From NCBI GenBank assembly GCA_023230585.1, contig JALNXB010000003.1:1-64000 (forward strand): a stretch of 64,000 nt of DNA, given 5' to 3'. A program made the position numbers and the translations under genes. The notes beneath the pieces were generated by a model. The model had not been told where the DNA came from and made no database searches. It saw only the letters and a program-made list of their open reading frames with translations. The DNA is from a bacterium. Lineage in GTDB: Bacteria; Ratteibacteria; UBA8468; B48-G9; JAFGKM01. This document shows positions 1-9,800 of the stretch, in pieces. Position 1 is the first letter of the stretch, and the number at the start of each line of letters is the position of its first letter.

Positions 1-17
1 CCCGAACGCCCAAACTT

Positions 18-105
18 GTCATCCTGAACTTGTTTCAGGATCTCTCACTTAACCTACGTAAAGTAAGTAGTACAAAACGAGATTCCGGATCAAGTCCGGA
101 ATGAC
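18..105. repeat. MITE-like imperfect inverted repeat, copy 1
   Basis: About 88 bp with two arms. The left arm begins GTCATCCTGAACTTG and ends GGATCTC; the right arm begins GAGATTCCGGATC and ends CCGGAATGAC. The arms are imperfect reverse complements, and each is itself palindromic around a CAAG/CTTG core. A second two-armed copy lies at 22447-22540 and a single right arm at 25621-25650. Non-coding. Confidence 0.7.
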
Positions 106-232
106 ATGCAGGGGAAGTCTCCTATTTTATCCTTACTATTGTTTAGTCTCTCGTTTTCTTTTAGTCTGCACAAATCCCCCCTCATCCTTGATCCTTCTCC
201 CTCCAGGGGAGAAGGCAAAGAGAGGTGCATTC

Positions 233-287
233 CTTTTCCGCCTACGGCGAGATTGCCACGCCAAAAAACGGCTCGCAAAGACGGAAT
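233..287. repeat. dispersed intergenic repeat (GAGATTGCCACG family)
   Basis: Contains GCGAGATTGCCACG followed by GCTCGCAAAGACGG. The same motif recurs near 1858, 20258, 24020 (reverse orientation) and 36533. The rest of the stretch 106-402 has only pyrimidine-rich sequence and degenerate repeat pieces, with no convincing gene. Confidence 0.55.
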
Positions 288-402
288 GGGGGGGCTGTTA
301 ACAAAAGGTCAAGCCTTTTGTTCCCCTCCTCTGAGCCTGTTGAACCCTTCGGAAATGCTTTATATACAGAAGGGTAAGTTCTCAGAGTGCCCGATTGTTA
401 AG

Positions 403-463
403 TAGAAGGTGTATGCGCCGTAGTACCAGAGTGAGTAGATAACACCCCATACTTTTTTGTCCC
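403..463. repeat. 60-bp intergenic repeat, copy 1
   Basis: GGTGTATGCGCCGTAGT followed by CCAGAGTGAGTAGA and CACCCCATACTTTTTT. It is nearly identical to 25793-25850. Both copies lie directly 3' of a minus-strand gene, so on that strand they form the immediate 3' untranslated region. Function unknown. Confidence 0.65.
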
Positions 464-1708
464 TTATTTTTTCAAATAATAGTTTTCTACCTTTTTAAAG
501 GCTTTCAATGTTTGAGTTATCTCACTTTTTTTCCAGCTTTCATTCATATAAAAAGTAAGATGGTCAAGTAGAGCTTTTTCAGCATTAGGACATGTACCTT
601 CATAAGTTATATCCCTTACGCCTGGCAAAGTCCAAGGAAGTTGAGAGGAACCTAAAGTATTACGTTCCAACAACCATTTAGAACTTGTCATAGGTTTTGT
701 ATAATGAGCGCCTACATATAATCCTTCCGCTCTTAAAGCTTCAGAAACAACAGAATTGTCTTCCTTTATCTTTTTATTGTCTATATGTATAAAACAGAAC
801 CAAGGGTTAGGTTCAGTTTTGGGGAGATTTTCCCACAACCTAAACGCAGAAAGTTCTTTTTTAAAAAGTTCTTTTAACTCTGAATATACTTTATATCTAT
901 TCTTTCTTACCTTATCCAATCTTTTTAACTGCACCCTACCTATTGCAGCTTCAAGGTCTGTCATTCTATAATTTAAACCTGCAATAATACAACCGCTCTC
1001 CTTAGTGCCAAAGGGTTTACCTCTATCAGCAAATCTTTTTGCTTTCCAATAAAGGTCTTCTGTATTTGTTAAAACCATTCCACCCTGTCCGCCACTTGTA
1101 GTATGTTTGCTACCCATCATACTAAAACACCCCATATCTCCTATTGAGCCAACAAACTTATTTTTGTAGACTGCTCCGTGTGCCTGTGCACAGTCTTCAA
1201 TAACGAACAATTTATGTTTCTTTGCTATTTTCATTATCTTATCCATATCTGCTGGCATACCGGCAAGATGTACCACAATTATAGCTTTTGTTCGTTCTGT
1301 AATATTTTTTTCTACGGATTCTGGAGATAAATTAAGAGTTTTATAATCCACATCAGCCAAAACAGGTATGCATTGCTGAAAAATCATTGGCATAAGAGTT
1401 CCATTGTCTGTAATAGGAGTTGTAATAATTTCGCTACCCGGTTCAAGGTTTAGTGCAGCTATCGCTGTATGTATTGAAGCTGTTCCTGAACTAACAGCAG
1501 TAGCAAACTTTGTACCAAAATACTCAGCAAACTCTTTTTCGTATGCATCTGTTTCAACCCCACCATACCTATCCAAACCACTTCCTGAGGCTATAACTTT
1601 ATCTAAAACTCTTATGGCTGCTTCTTTCTCTTCCTCGCCAAAATTATTTCTTTTCGGTAGAGGAGTTTTTCTTACTGGCTTACCACCATTGATAGCAAGC
1701 TTTTCCAT
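464..1708 (-). CDS. DegT/DnrJ/EryC1/StrS-family PLP-dependent aminotransferase
   Basis: 414 aa, a normal full length for the family. Such enzymes transfer an amino group to a keto-sugar or similar substrate using pyridoxal phosphate. The cofactor pocket SSGTAS is at residues 73-78, the Glu-Asp of IEDCAQAHG at 171-172, and the likely Schiff-base Lys is K201 in MMGSKHTTSGGQGG. The ATG is preceded by AAGGGGG at good spacing. It is separated from the next minus-strand aminotransferase by a 245-bp gap with repeats, so it may have its own transcript. The N-terminal LAINGGKPV is typical of the subgroup found beside Gfo/Idh/MocA dehydrogenases. The sugar substrate cannot be read from sequence. Confidence 0.9.
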   Translation of the reverse strand: MEKLAINGGKPVRKTPLPKRNNFGEEEKEAAIRVLDKVIASGSGLDRYGGVETDAYEKEFAEYFGTKFATAVSSGTASIHTAIAALNLEPGSEIITTPITDNGTLMPMIFQQCIPVLADVDYKTLNLSPESVEKNITERTKAIIVVHLAGMPADMDKIMKIAKKHKLFVIEDCAQAHGAVYKNKFVGSIGDMGCFSMMGSKHTTSGGQGGMVLTNTEDLYWKAKRFADRGKPFGTKESGCIIAGLNYRMTDLEAAIGRVQLKRLDKVRKNRYKVYSELKELFKKELSAFRLWENLPKTEPNPWFCFIHIDNKKIKEDNSVVSEALRAEGLYVGAHYTKPMTSSKWLLERNTLGSSQLPWTLPGVRDITYEGTCPNAEKALLDHLTFYMNESWKKSEITQTLKAFKKVENYYLKK

Positions 1709-1779
1709 TTTATCCCCCTTCTGTTGTTGTTCGTTCTGCCAAATTTGGCTATACTTTCAGTAATGTTTCTCTTAGTATT

Positions 1780-1900
1780 TAAATGTTTTCATAGGAATTG
1801 CGACGTGGTAATTCCTTCGTCTTTATCCCTATTATGTTTTTATCCTTGCCTTTTCCGCCTACGGCGAGATTGCCACCTCATTAAGAAATCCTTAAAATTT
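1780..1900. repeat. degenerate intergenic repeats
   Basis: Within the gap 1709-1954 are a reverse-oriented piece near 1797-1830 and TTTTCCGCCTACGGCGAGA at about 1852-1870, both related to the GAGATTGCCAC family. No gene is seen in this gap. Confidence 0.45.
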
Positions 1901-1954
1901 ATCATAAATACGCAACTCAAAAACAAAATAAGAATAGGATGAAAAAAAGAGAAA

Positions 1955-3298
1955 CTATTTTTTCTTCTTTGAAGGCGCTTTTATTCCTGAAAGCCCCCAT
2001 CCACCCATATTTTTAGGGTCTCCTTTATCTCCAGGGAGAAGTTCTTTATAGTTTTCTACCACTTTTTTAACAGCATTTGCATGTTCTTGAATTATTTTTT
2101 TGTAACATTTTTTCAAATAAGGCGCACTTATTACTTTAGTTTGTATATTCTCAGCAACAGGAAGCGGTCCTTTATTGGTTCTAACATCCCAATTAGAGTT
2201 AGCTATTCTGGTTGGTTTCCCATCGTTATAAATATCAACAGTATTGAGCAACGGATGGCTAAACCCGCCTTTGTTACAACCTGCGTGAGTTGGAACACCT
2301 TCCGCTGAGACTGCTTCTACAAACCTTGAGACCGAAAGCCCTCCTAACTCTTCTTTATTATAGAGTGCTTTCGGTACATACCAGCCACCCATAGTTGAAC
2401 CAGAATCTTTAGGCACTCTGAGAGATTTTACTCCCGGCACACCTTCAAGAAGGTCCCAGTAGTAGTTCATTGCTTCATCTATCTCGTTCATCTCTTTTTT
2501 ATATTTTTTCAACTGAACTATACCTACTGCTGCAGAAAGTTGGTGCATTCTATATTTATACCCACCCCAGGGCAACCCTGATGCGGCTTTTAGTTCTGGT
2601 ATTGTAAGGTTAGCGTGTCTTTCGTAATGTCCAAAAACTATAGCACGCTCATAAATTTCTCTACTGTTGGTTATGAGCATACCAGCTTCGCCAGTAGCAA
2701 AAGATTTGCCACTCATACAAGAGTATGCAGCAACATCGCCAAATGTCCCTACAAGTTTACCTTTATACAAAGCGCCGTGGGCGTGAGAAACATCTTCTAC
2801 TACTTTAAGTTTGTGTTTCTTTGCTATCTTCATAATTTTTGTCATATCTGCGGGTCTAGCACAATAATGAACCACAACAATTGCTTTTGTTTTATCTGTA
2901 ATCCTCTTTTCTATATCGTCAGGATCTATATTTAGAGTGTCTGGCTCTACATCAGCAAAAACGATAGTCCCTCCAAGTGCAAGTATAGGCAGGTATGAAG
3001 CCCAGTAGGTAACTGCTGTACAGATTACTTCGTCTCCTTTGCCTATACCTATACCAAAGAAAGCAGAATGAAGCGCTGAGGTACCATTGTTATGCCCCAA
3101 ACCATATTTCATTCCATGCCACTTTGCAAACCCTTCTTCAAATTCTTTTGTAACTTCAAGATTTGACATTGTTCCGGCCCTCAATATCTCTAAAACTTTT
3201 GTTTCCATCTCCTTGTTTACGATAGGCCAAGTAAAAATATCCTTCACGTCCGACTTTACTGCTTTAGGTCCACCTAAAAGAGCCAATTTGGATTTCAT
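1955..3298 (-). CDS. DegT/DnrJ/EryC1/StrS-family PLP-dependent aminotransferase (second copy)
   Basis: 447 aa. It is paralogous to the enzyme at 464-1708. The start LALLGGPKAV, the pocket NNGTSA at about 70-75, VEDVSHAHG with Glu-Asp at 168-169, and the candidate PLP lysine K198 in MSGKSFATGEAG all support the family. AAGGAGG precedes the ATG. It follows the QueG-like gene by 19 bp, so it is probably the last gene of the transcript that starts with the Gfo/Idh/MocA gene at 6742. The C-terminus ends in a poly-lysine run. Expected to act in the cytoplasm on a keto-sugar or keto-inositol; the partner dehydrogenase could be the Gfo/Idh/MocA gene upstream (inference). Confidence 0.9.
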   Translation of the reverse strand: MKSKLALLGGPKAVKSDVKDIFTWPIVNKEMETKVLEILRAGTMSNLEVTKEFEEGFAKWHGMKYGLGHNNGTSALHSAFFGIGIGKGDEVICTAVTYWASYLPILALGGTIVFADVEPDTLNIDPDDIEKRITDKTKAIVVVHYCARPADMTKIMKIAKKHKLKVVEDVSHAHGALYKGKLVGTFGDVAAYSCMSGKSFATGEAGMLITNSREIYERAIVFGHYERHANLTIPELKAASGLPWGGYKYRMHQLSAAVGIVQLKKYKKEMNEIDEAMNYYWDLLEGVPGVKSLRVPKDSGSTMGGWYVPKALYNKEELGGLSVSRFVEAVSAEGVPTHAGCNKGGFSHPLLNTVDIYNDGKPTRIANSNWDVRTNKGPLPVAENIQTKVISAPYLKKCYKKIIQEHANAVKKVVENYKELLPGDKGDPKNMGGWGLSGIKAPSKKKK

Positions 3299-3317
3299 AA
3301 TTTTATCCTCCTTATGT

Positions 3318-4262
3318 TCACCTATTGTTTTTTATATACTTTAGCACTCTTTTTGCGTTATTATGCCATCTATCAATTCTGTCAACTGGGATATAATTAA
3401 ATAGAGGAAAAACTATCTCCTCATAAGTTTTCTGTCCCATTTCACTCAACTTTGAAGGTGTAATTATATCTGCAACCTTTTCAAGGTATGGTAAGGTTAC
3501 AATGTTTTGCCATTTCCCTTTGTTTAGCGGGCAAACCTCTTGACACACATCGCACCCATAGAGCCACGTACCCATTTTCTTGCATAGTTCCTCAGATATC
3601 TCTGCTTCTTTTCCGTAAGTAAGAAAAGCAATACATTTATCCATACGCATAGTATAAGGAGCGCTTAATGCTTTCGTTGGACACGCTCTTATACATATAT
3701 CGCAACCCTCAGGACATATAGTACCTACCGAAGGGTTGTCTGGTTTAAGTTCTATATCAACAATATAGGTAGATATATTAAACCACGAACCACATATCTT
3801 TGAAAATGCGAAATTGTTTTTACCTATTGAAACAACCCCTGCTCTTTTGGCTGCTGCCCTATCTGGAAGCCCGCCTTTTTTTACTCTTATGCCTGAGTTT
3901 TTCAAATATTGAGTAAAATTTCTCGACATTTGGTACTCAGGGCTATGGAGTACCCTTGAATCAAATAGATAATTGCGCCCTATATAACCTTTAATAGTTT
4001 TAGGTATCTTATATTTAGCATAACTCCTTAAGCACACTATTATTGATTTAGCCCAAGGAACATTCTTTTTAATATATGCCTTTCCTTCCATAGAACTATA
4101 CAAATGTTTAGTTTCTGGGAAAGAAGATAACATCCTATCAATAGTTTCTTTATAATCATTAAAATCTGATACATCGGTAATACCGCAATCTACGAAACCA
4201 CACTTCTTAGCATACGCCTTTATATCATCTTTTGTCAATATTTTGCTTTTACTATCATTCAA
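3318..4262 (-). CDS. QueG-like [4Fe-4S] reductase (epoxyqueuosine reductase family)
   Basis: 314 aa with two ferredoxin-type cluster motifs. One is CPEGCDICIRACP at about residue 183; the other is the family signature WLYGCDVCQEVCPLN at about 232-246. This arrangement is that of QueG and related cobalamin/Fe-S reductases. The first motif has Cx3Cx2Cx3CP instead of the usual Cx2C spacing and the protein lacks the C-terminal HEAT-like extension of true QueG, so a paralogous function is quite possible. The start is TTG, overlapping the end of the upstream ceramidase-like gene by 8 nt, with no clear ribosome-binding site. This fits translational coupling. Genuine tRNA queuosine function is not established. 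Confidence 0.75.
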   Translation of the reverse strand: MNDSKSKILTKDDIKAYAKKCGFVDCGITDVSDFNDYKETIDRMLSSFPETKHLYSSMEGKAYIKKNVPWAKSIIVCLRSYAKYKIPKTIKGYIGRNYLFDSRVLHSPEYQMSRNFTQYLKNSGIRVKKGGLPDRAAAKRAGVVSIGKNNFAFSKICGSWFNISTYIVDIELKPDNPSVGTICPEGCDICIRACPTKALSAPYTMRMDKCIAFLTYGKEAEISEELCKKMGTWLYGCDVCQEVCPLNKGKWQNIVTLPYLEKVADIITPSKLSEMGQKTYEEIVFPLFNYIPVDRIDRWHNNAKRVLKYIKNNR

Positions 4263-5703
4263 GGTCTGGTCCCATCATACCGTAATCCCACGGAGGTATC
4301 GGTTCTTTAATTTTAGGTATTGCAGGAATAGTTCCCGGCTTAAACATTTTTGATAGTTCTATACAACCATTGGCAATCTGCCGTCCTGCAGTAATTTCAA
4401 GGTTAGAATGCATAGTTAAAACAGTTTCATAACCTCCCCCTTGAGGAGTAAAAGATTTTTCGTCGGGAATGTAGCCACTAGACCCATTCGCTATTTCAAC
4501 AACAAAGGTGCAAGGAAATTCTGATGCTTCTTTTATATCAAGCCCAAGTTGACAGAAAAGTTCACCTGGGTTCGACAGATATATAGCCCCACCAACCTGA
4601 ACCGCTTGTAATTCTATTGTTGCAACAGGTTCTTTACTAATCATATAATCGGCTAAAAGTATTTCTTTAGCAAATAACCAACGTGCATCGGCATCTTTTG
4701 ATTTGTTAGATTTTAACCCTTCTTCAACTATAACACGGCTCTCTGCAACACGTTTTGGGGATGGTCTTCTCTTTTTTATTTTAAGAAATTTTTGCCCGTA
4801 AGCAACCGGAGACATATCTCCTTTAGGTGCTCCAGCCATAACCTTTACGGCTTCTGCGCCTACTCTGGTGCCAACAATATCAGCGTATCTTTCGCCGCTT
4901 TCTCTTTCGTTTAAAGAAAGATTGTTCACCTGAGTTATGTCACCACTTGCGCCGTTAAGAAAGACAGTAACAGAATCCTCTCCCATAACACCTCTTATTG
5001 TTTTATCCATAAAATATATCCAGTCGGCTGAGGCTCCTTCCCATAAAGTTGTGCCGTGGCAGGAATAATTAACAACACAACCTAAAAATTTGTTGTCCAT
5101 ATCCCAAGCAGACAGAACACCAACATCTGGGTCAATAGGACCAGCAAACCCAAGTATATCTGGGTTACCTTTACCGGGGTGAGTATAGACTCTTCCGTTT
5201 CTCATTTTACAACGGCGATTGAAAGCTACTTTATCTTCAAAACCGACCCCACAAGAAAAGACTGCTTTTTTTCTTCTTCTGTCGGCTTCGCACACTGCTG
5301 TAACTATCTGGTTAATAACATGTTGTGAATAGTTGATATTAGGAATAATACTATACTCCTCTATCAATTTTTTGATAAGGTCAGGCGCATCTTTATATGT
5401 TTCAGGTAGAAAACCGTGGCAAGGTCCACCTGAATGGGTATGTGAAGCACCTATCATAACAGAACTACCTTTTATGCCAGAAAACTTTTCAATCTTTGAG
5501 CGTGCTTCAGCTACACATTTTGCAGATTGGAGACTTCCTGTATCCACACCAACCAGAGCTACTTTTTCTTTTCCATCAGAAATAACTGCAGCTCTAACTT
5601 TCAATGGGTCTCTTATAGATTCAATATAGATTTTATAATAACTTGCAGGTCGCTCCATACCTATACTTGGAGTAATATCTGTCTCATAAAAACCTACTTC
5701 CAT
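4255..5703 (-). CDS. neutral/alkaline ceramidase-like hydrolase, cytoplasmic
   Basis: 482 aa. It carries the hallmark GASHTHSGG metal-binding motif, an N-terminal GFYETDITPS, LNGASGDITQVNN and NYSCHGTT, all found in neutral-ceramidase N-terminal domain proteins. I chose ATG at 5703 because AGGAGGAGAATA precedes it and because the paralogue at 37141-38580 starts at the same residue; an upstream in-frame extension to 5748 lacks such support. No signal peptide is visible, unlike secreted ceramidases, so the substrate is probably not extracellular sphingolipid. It sits 28 bp after the Gfo/Idh/MocA gene. In both loci this family lies near a giant secreted beta-helix protein. Confidence 0.8.
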   Translation of the reverse strand: MEVGFYETDITPSIGMERPASYYKIYIESIRDPLKVRAAVISDGKEKVALVGVDTGSLQSAKCVAEARSKIEKFSGIKGSSVMIGASHTHSGGPCHGFLPETYKDAPDLIKKLIEEYSIIPNINYSQHVINQIVTAVCEADRRRKKAVFSCGVGFEDKVAFNRRCKMRNGRVYTHPGKGNPDILGFAGPIDPDVGVLSAWDMDNKFLGCVVNYSCHGTTLWEGASADWIYFMDKTIRGVMGEDSVTVFLNGASGDITQVNNLSLNERESGERYADIVGTRVGAEAVKVMAGAPKGDMSPVAYGQKFLKIKKRRPSPKRVAESRVIVEEGLKSNKSKDADARWLFAKEILLADYMISKEPVATIELQAVQVGGAIYLSNPGELFCQLGLDIKEASEFPCTFVVEIANGSSGYIPDEKSFTPQGGGYETVLTMHSNLEITAGRQIANGCIELSKMFKPGTIPAIPKIKEPIPPWDYGMMGPDLE

Positions 5704-5731
5704 TATTCTCCTCCTATGGTTATATGTCGTT

Positions 5732-6742
5732 CTATTGTATCTTTTCAATCTTAACAGGTCTTCCCTCTTTTACAGATTGAGCAGCAGAGAGAGCAGCAAT
5801 TACCGTTTTTGCCCCTTCAACTTCATCCATTGGTATAGGTTTGTTGTTAAGAAGGCAATCAACAAAATCAGCAATTTCATCTGCAACATTATGGTCTGCT
5901 ACCTCAGTAGGTAAAGTCATAAATGTAGGTCTTTTTCCAAAATAACCTTTCCGACATACCTGTATAGAAGGGGTTCTGTTATCACATACAATGGTTCCAT
6001 CGACTCCATAAAATACACTTCTCATTGTGTAAGGTCTTATACACCCTATTGAAACAAAGACTTTACCTATAACATTATTTTCAAACTTGTAGATAGCTAC
6101 CGTACAATCATTTACAGGCCATGTTGTTAAACATTTGTGGTTAGCATAAGCAGAAACTTCTTCCGCCTCCCCTGCTATCCATCTTACAAGATCAACAGCG
6201 TGGCACCCACCGCCAAGAAAAGGTTCTCTACGTGGGTCAACACGCCAGTTTCCTACACCCGGTACTCCTGAATAATCGTGGGCATACTCAGACTCTACAA
6301 AAAACAACTCCCCTATATCTCCTTTTTCTACCAGTTTTTTGGCAAAAGCAAATTGAGGGCTATATCTGCAAACCTGACCAACCATAAATTTTCTGCCTGT
6401 CTTCTTTACTGCGTTAATTATATCTATTGCTTCTTCCACGGTTGGAGTCATAGGTTTATCACAAAGAATATCTTTCCCTGCTTCCATAAAGGCAATAGAC
6501 TGTTCAGCATGTACAAAATCGGGTGTAACAACTGAAACAATATCTATATCTTTATTGTTAAGAAGTTCTCTATAATCTGTCACAGCAATAGGTACATTAT
6601 ACTGTCTCTTTTTTTCTTCAAGAATTTTAGGGTCAGTATCACATATAGCCACTATCTCTGTGTTTGGATTCTTCTCATACCCTACAAGATGGTAATCCCC
6701 CATTTTCAAGCCTAAAACAGCTGCTCCTAACTTTTTTGACAT
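5732..6742 (-). CDS. Gfo/Idh/MocA-family NAD(P)-dependent oxidoreductase
   Basis: 336 aa. It has an N-terminal Rossmann fold (AAVLGLKMGDYH, then AICDTDP at the end of strand 2) and the family's catalytic-loop lysine, here in CDKPMTP instead of the usual EKP. The C-terminal half has the expected substrate domain with GGGCHAVDLVRW. AGGAGG precedes the ATG, and a recognisable promoter (6778-6807) lies just upstream, making this the first gene of a likely operon with the ceramidase-like, QueG-like and DegT genes. The enzymes oxidise or reduce sugars or inositols; the substrate is not identifiable here. Confidence 0.88.
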   Translation of the reverse strand: MSKKLGAAVLGLKMGDYHLVGYEKNPNTEIVAICDTDPKILEEKKRQYNVPIAVTDYRELLNNKDIDIVSVVTPDFVHAEQSIAFMEAGKDILCDKPMTPTVEEAIDIINAVKKTGRKFMVGQVCRYSPQFAFAKKLVEKGDIGELFFVESEYAHDYSGVPGVGNWRVDPRREPFLGGGCHAVDLVRWIAGEAEEVSAYANHKCLTTWPVNDCTVAIYKFENNVIGKVFVSIGCIRPYTMRSVFYGVDGTIVCDNRTPSIQVCRKGYFGKRPTFMTLPTEVADHNVADEIADFVDCLLNNKPIPMDEVEGAKTVIAALSAAQSVKEGRPVKIEKIQ

Positions 6743-6777
6743 AAATCCTCCTATAGTATTTGTTTAATTTAAAGTTT

Positions 6778-6807
6778 ATAATATATCTTTAACAATAAAA
6801 TAGTCAA
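6778..6807 (-). promoter_or_regulatory. sigma70-type promoter for the Gfo/Idh/MocA operon
   Basis: On the minus strand, TTGACT (6807-6802), an 18-bp spacer, and TATTAT (6783-6778), about 36 bp upstream of the ATG at 6742. Confidence 0.6.
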
Positions 6808-6826
6808 TAAAAACAATCTTATGCTA

Positions 6827-9800
6827 TTATTTTTTCTTTAAAAATTTCCCAGCAGGCAGTCGGTTCACTGGCCAACTTGCTCTAAGAGGTGAATCGTAAA
6901 CTCCAATTTTTTCAAAAAGTATCGGGTCTGCTCCAATAACACCAAAAACAGGCGACCCTATTCTTAACCTAAAATCCATCGCTTCTACATCCATAAAAAA
7001 TGGGTTACTTTCTTCCCAGTTATCTTTTATTGTATTCTTCTCTTTCTGCAATACTCCTGTCATAAATGAAGACCCAACGCAAATATTTCTTTCTATTGAG
7101 TTGTTTTCAATCTTACCAAAAGGTAGGTCAGTTTCAAGAATACCTGATAATTGAGGGTATCTATTGCCCCGAGGAGGAAATTTGTTACGAGAAACACCCA
7201 ACCTTTCTACCCACGGAAGAACTAATCTGTTAAGTTGTGAAGAGTCCAGTAGCCATGACCTGTCAGATAAAGTTATACCAAGTTGATTTTCCATAAAAAC
7301 ATTATTTTCTATGCGGTTATCAGGTCCATGCGCAAACATTGCTCTTTCTGTGCAACGATAAAAAATATTCCCAATTTTTGTCACTCCACCGTTTAAAGCA
7401 TCAACATAGATACCTGTCACTTGATGAGTTTTAACTGGTGAAGATTGTTCTGTCAGATGATGTATAAAGTTGTATCTCAAAACATTTCCTCTATTCAGAA
7501 GGTATTTGGGTTCACCGTATGTATATATACCGCCACCATCTCTTGCTTCGTTCATTACATCATATATTTCGTTATACTCTATAAGGTTATCGTTGCCGTC
7601 AAACATTATACATATATACGGACTATCATGGAGAAGATTGTTGGCTATTATGTTACCTATTCCAGATAAGTTTATCCCCATCCCTCCGCCGCCTCCAAAA
7701 CTAAATCTATTGTATCTGTATATATGATTGTTTTTAATAATATGACTGCCCGGTATAAGTTTAGAGTCTGGCACATACCTATTAAAACCTTCACTATTCA
7801 GTTTTATAGCACCTTCTCCTGTTTCATAAATATCGCAACCTGTTATAATATTATTCCAACCTCCATCCACAACAATCCCTACATCTCCAGTGTTTCTTAT
7901 AACGCTCCCTGCAACAATATTATTACTGCCACCATTTATCTCTATACCGTTTCTTCTTGTAACCTCAACTGTTAAGTTGAAAAAGATTATGTTTGAAACC
8001 TCTTTAGCATTTAAAATAGGTTCATCGAGAGTCGAAACTATTATATCCTGCCCTTTTATTCCTTTAGGTGGATAAAAATATAGTTTACCTGTTTCCCTAT
8101 CTACATAAAACTCTTCTGGAGCAGAAAGTTCGCTTAGTATGTTATAGAAATAGTATGGAGCATCGTTTCTAACAGGCATATCATAGGCAGAATACCCTTT
8201 ATTATGCCTTATATCGGGCGATAATGTTACAACCCCTTTTTCTGTATCAAAAGAGATTACCTTTGTATGCACTCTATCCCATTCCCTCATAAAATAACCT
8301 ACTGCCCAAATATCTTTCTCTTCTTTCCATCTATTTGGTCTATCATCCTCAAACTTGAAGAGCCCTTTATGGATAGGCATATTCCCAACCTTCAAATCCC
8401 CTTCAGGGGTTACCAGTAGAGTTCTTTTCCATCCATCCTTAGGCCAACGAGCAAGTTTCATAGGTTTTTCGTTATAAAAAAGTTCCATAGATGCTGGCTG
8501 GAGAGGACCGTTTGAATGACCTCTATTCAGAAGAGTTCCATAGTCTGTTATTCCCAAAGTTTTTAAATCTGATACCCACACTTTATTATGTGCTTTAAGT
8601 GGTAACCTTTTAAGAATTTCCTTATCTGTTAAAAGTGTAAAATTAGTGACTGGTTTACCGCCTATTAAACGGACTTCTTCACCAGGGTAACTCCGATATA
8701 CTATTGGGCTATTTTCTATACCAGAATCTTCTTGTGTAAAAACAATACTTTCATCAAGAAAATATCTTCCTTGCCTTAAAATTACTGCAACCCCTCCATT
8801 AGGCAACCCTTTCTGTTTAATTTTACGAACCTCTTCTTGTGCCCTCTTTAATGTTGCAAATGGGCTGGTCTTTGTTCCTCTATTTCCATCTTTACCTGAA
8901 AGAGAAACATATATTTCGTATTTAGGACCATTTATCTGTCTTAAAATTTTAGTTTCCCATTTCTCTTCTGGTTTACCGTCAACAATACCTTCAATCTCAT
9001 TTAATCTTTCCAGAATATCTTTTCTATAACTTTCATTAGGAAAATCTTTAGATTCCTGCTCTATCAAAAGTTTTTCGTACTCTGCCCGAGCTTGCCTATA
9101 TTTTTGTTCTACCCTATACGTATCTGCAAAAAACAACTTTCCTTTAAATATATGGTTATCTCCTGCTTCTTTTAGTTTTAATAGACCACCATATATATCT
9201 CTTGCTTTACTATAGTTTTTCTGTTCGATATATACCTCTGCTTGCCTAAATAGCCCGTAAATACGGTAGTAATCGGTTAGATTAGGTAAAGAATAGATTT
9301 CTTGATAGGTTTTATGAACGTTTTTATAATCTTTTGTAAGCCGATATAATTCTGCAATATTAAATAATGAAATCTCTTTAAGATAATCTCTATTATCTGA
9401 GAGTTTCTTTAATTTTTCGTACTCTGCCCGAGCTTGCCTATATTTTTTCTGCTTTATAAGCAGGTCTATTTTAGGAAAAATGTTTTCTGTTCTTTTATCT
9501 GTTGTTTCAAGTTTTTCAAGTTGTTTTGCCTCTTCAATACTTGCCGTAATCTGCTCTTTATCTTTTGATGTTACTGCAAATTTTAATGCTTGGTTATATT
9601 CCTGCAAAGCCTCACTATACTGCCCAAAATTGTATTTTACTTGCCCTCTCCCTTGGTAGCGTCCTGCTTCAATGTTATCCCATCTACTTGCTTCTATATA
9701 ATTGATTACAGGGTAATCAAAGTATGCGCCTGTATTGCTTGCCATTACAATAATTACAGCATCAACTGAATTTTTACCTTTCACATAACTTTCTTCATCT

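Noticed and set aside
106..405. Open frames at the left end
   Set aside because: They consist of repeat and pyrimidine-rich sequence with atypical composition and no ribosome-binding site.
403..463. Peptide-coding reading of the 60-bp repeat
   Set aside because: All frames are short, start codons and ribosome-binding sites are lacking, and both copies fit an untranslated 3' position.
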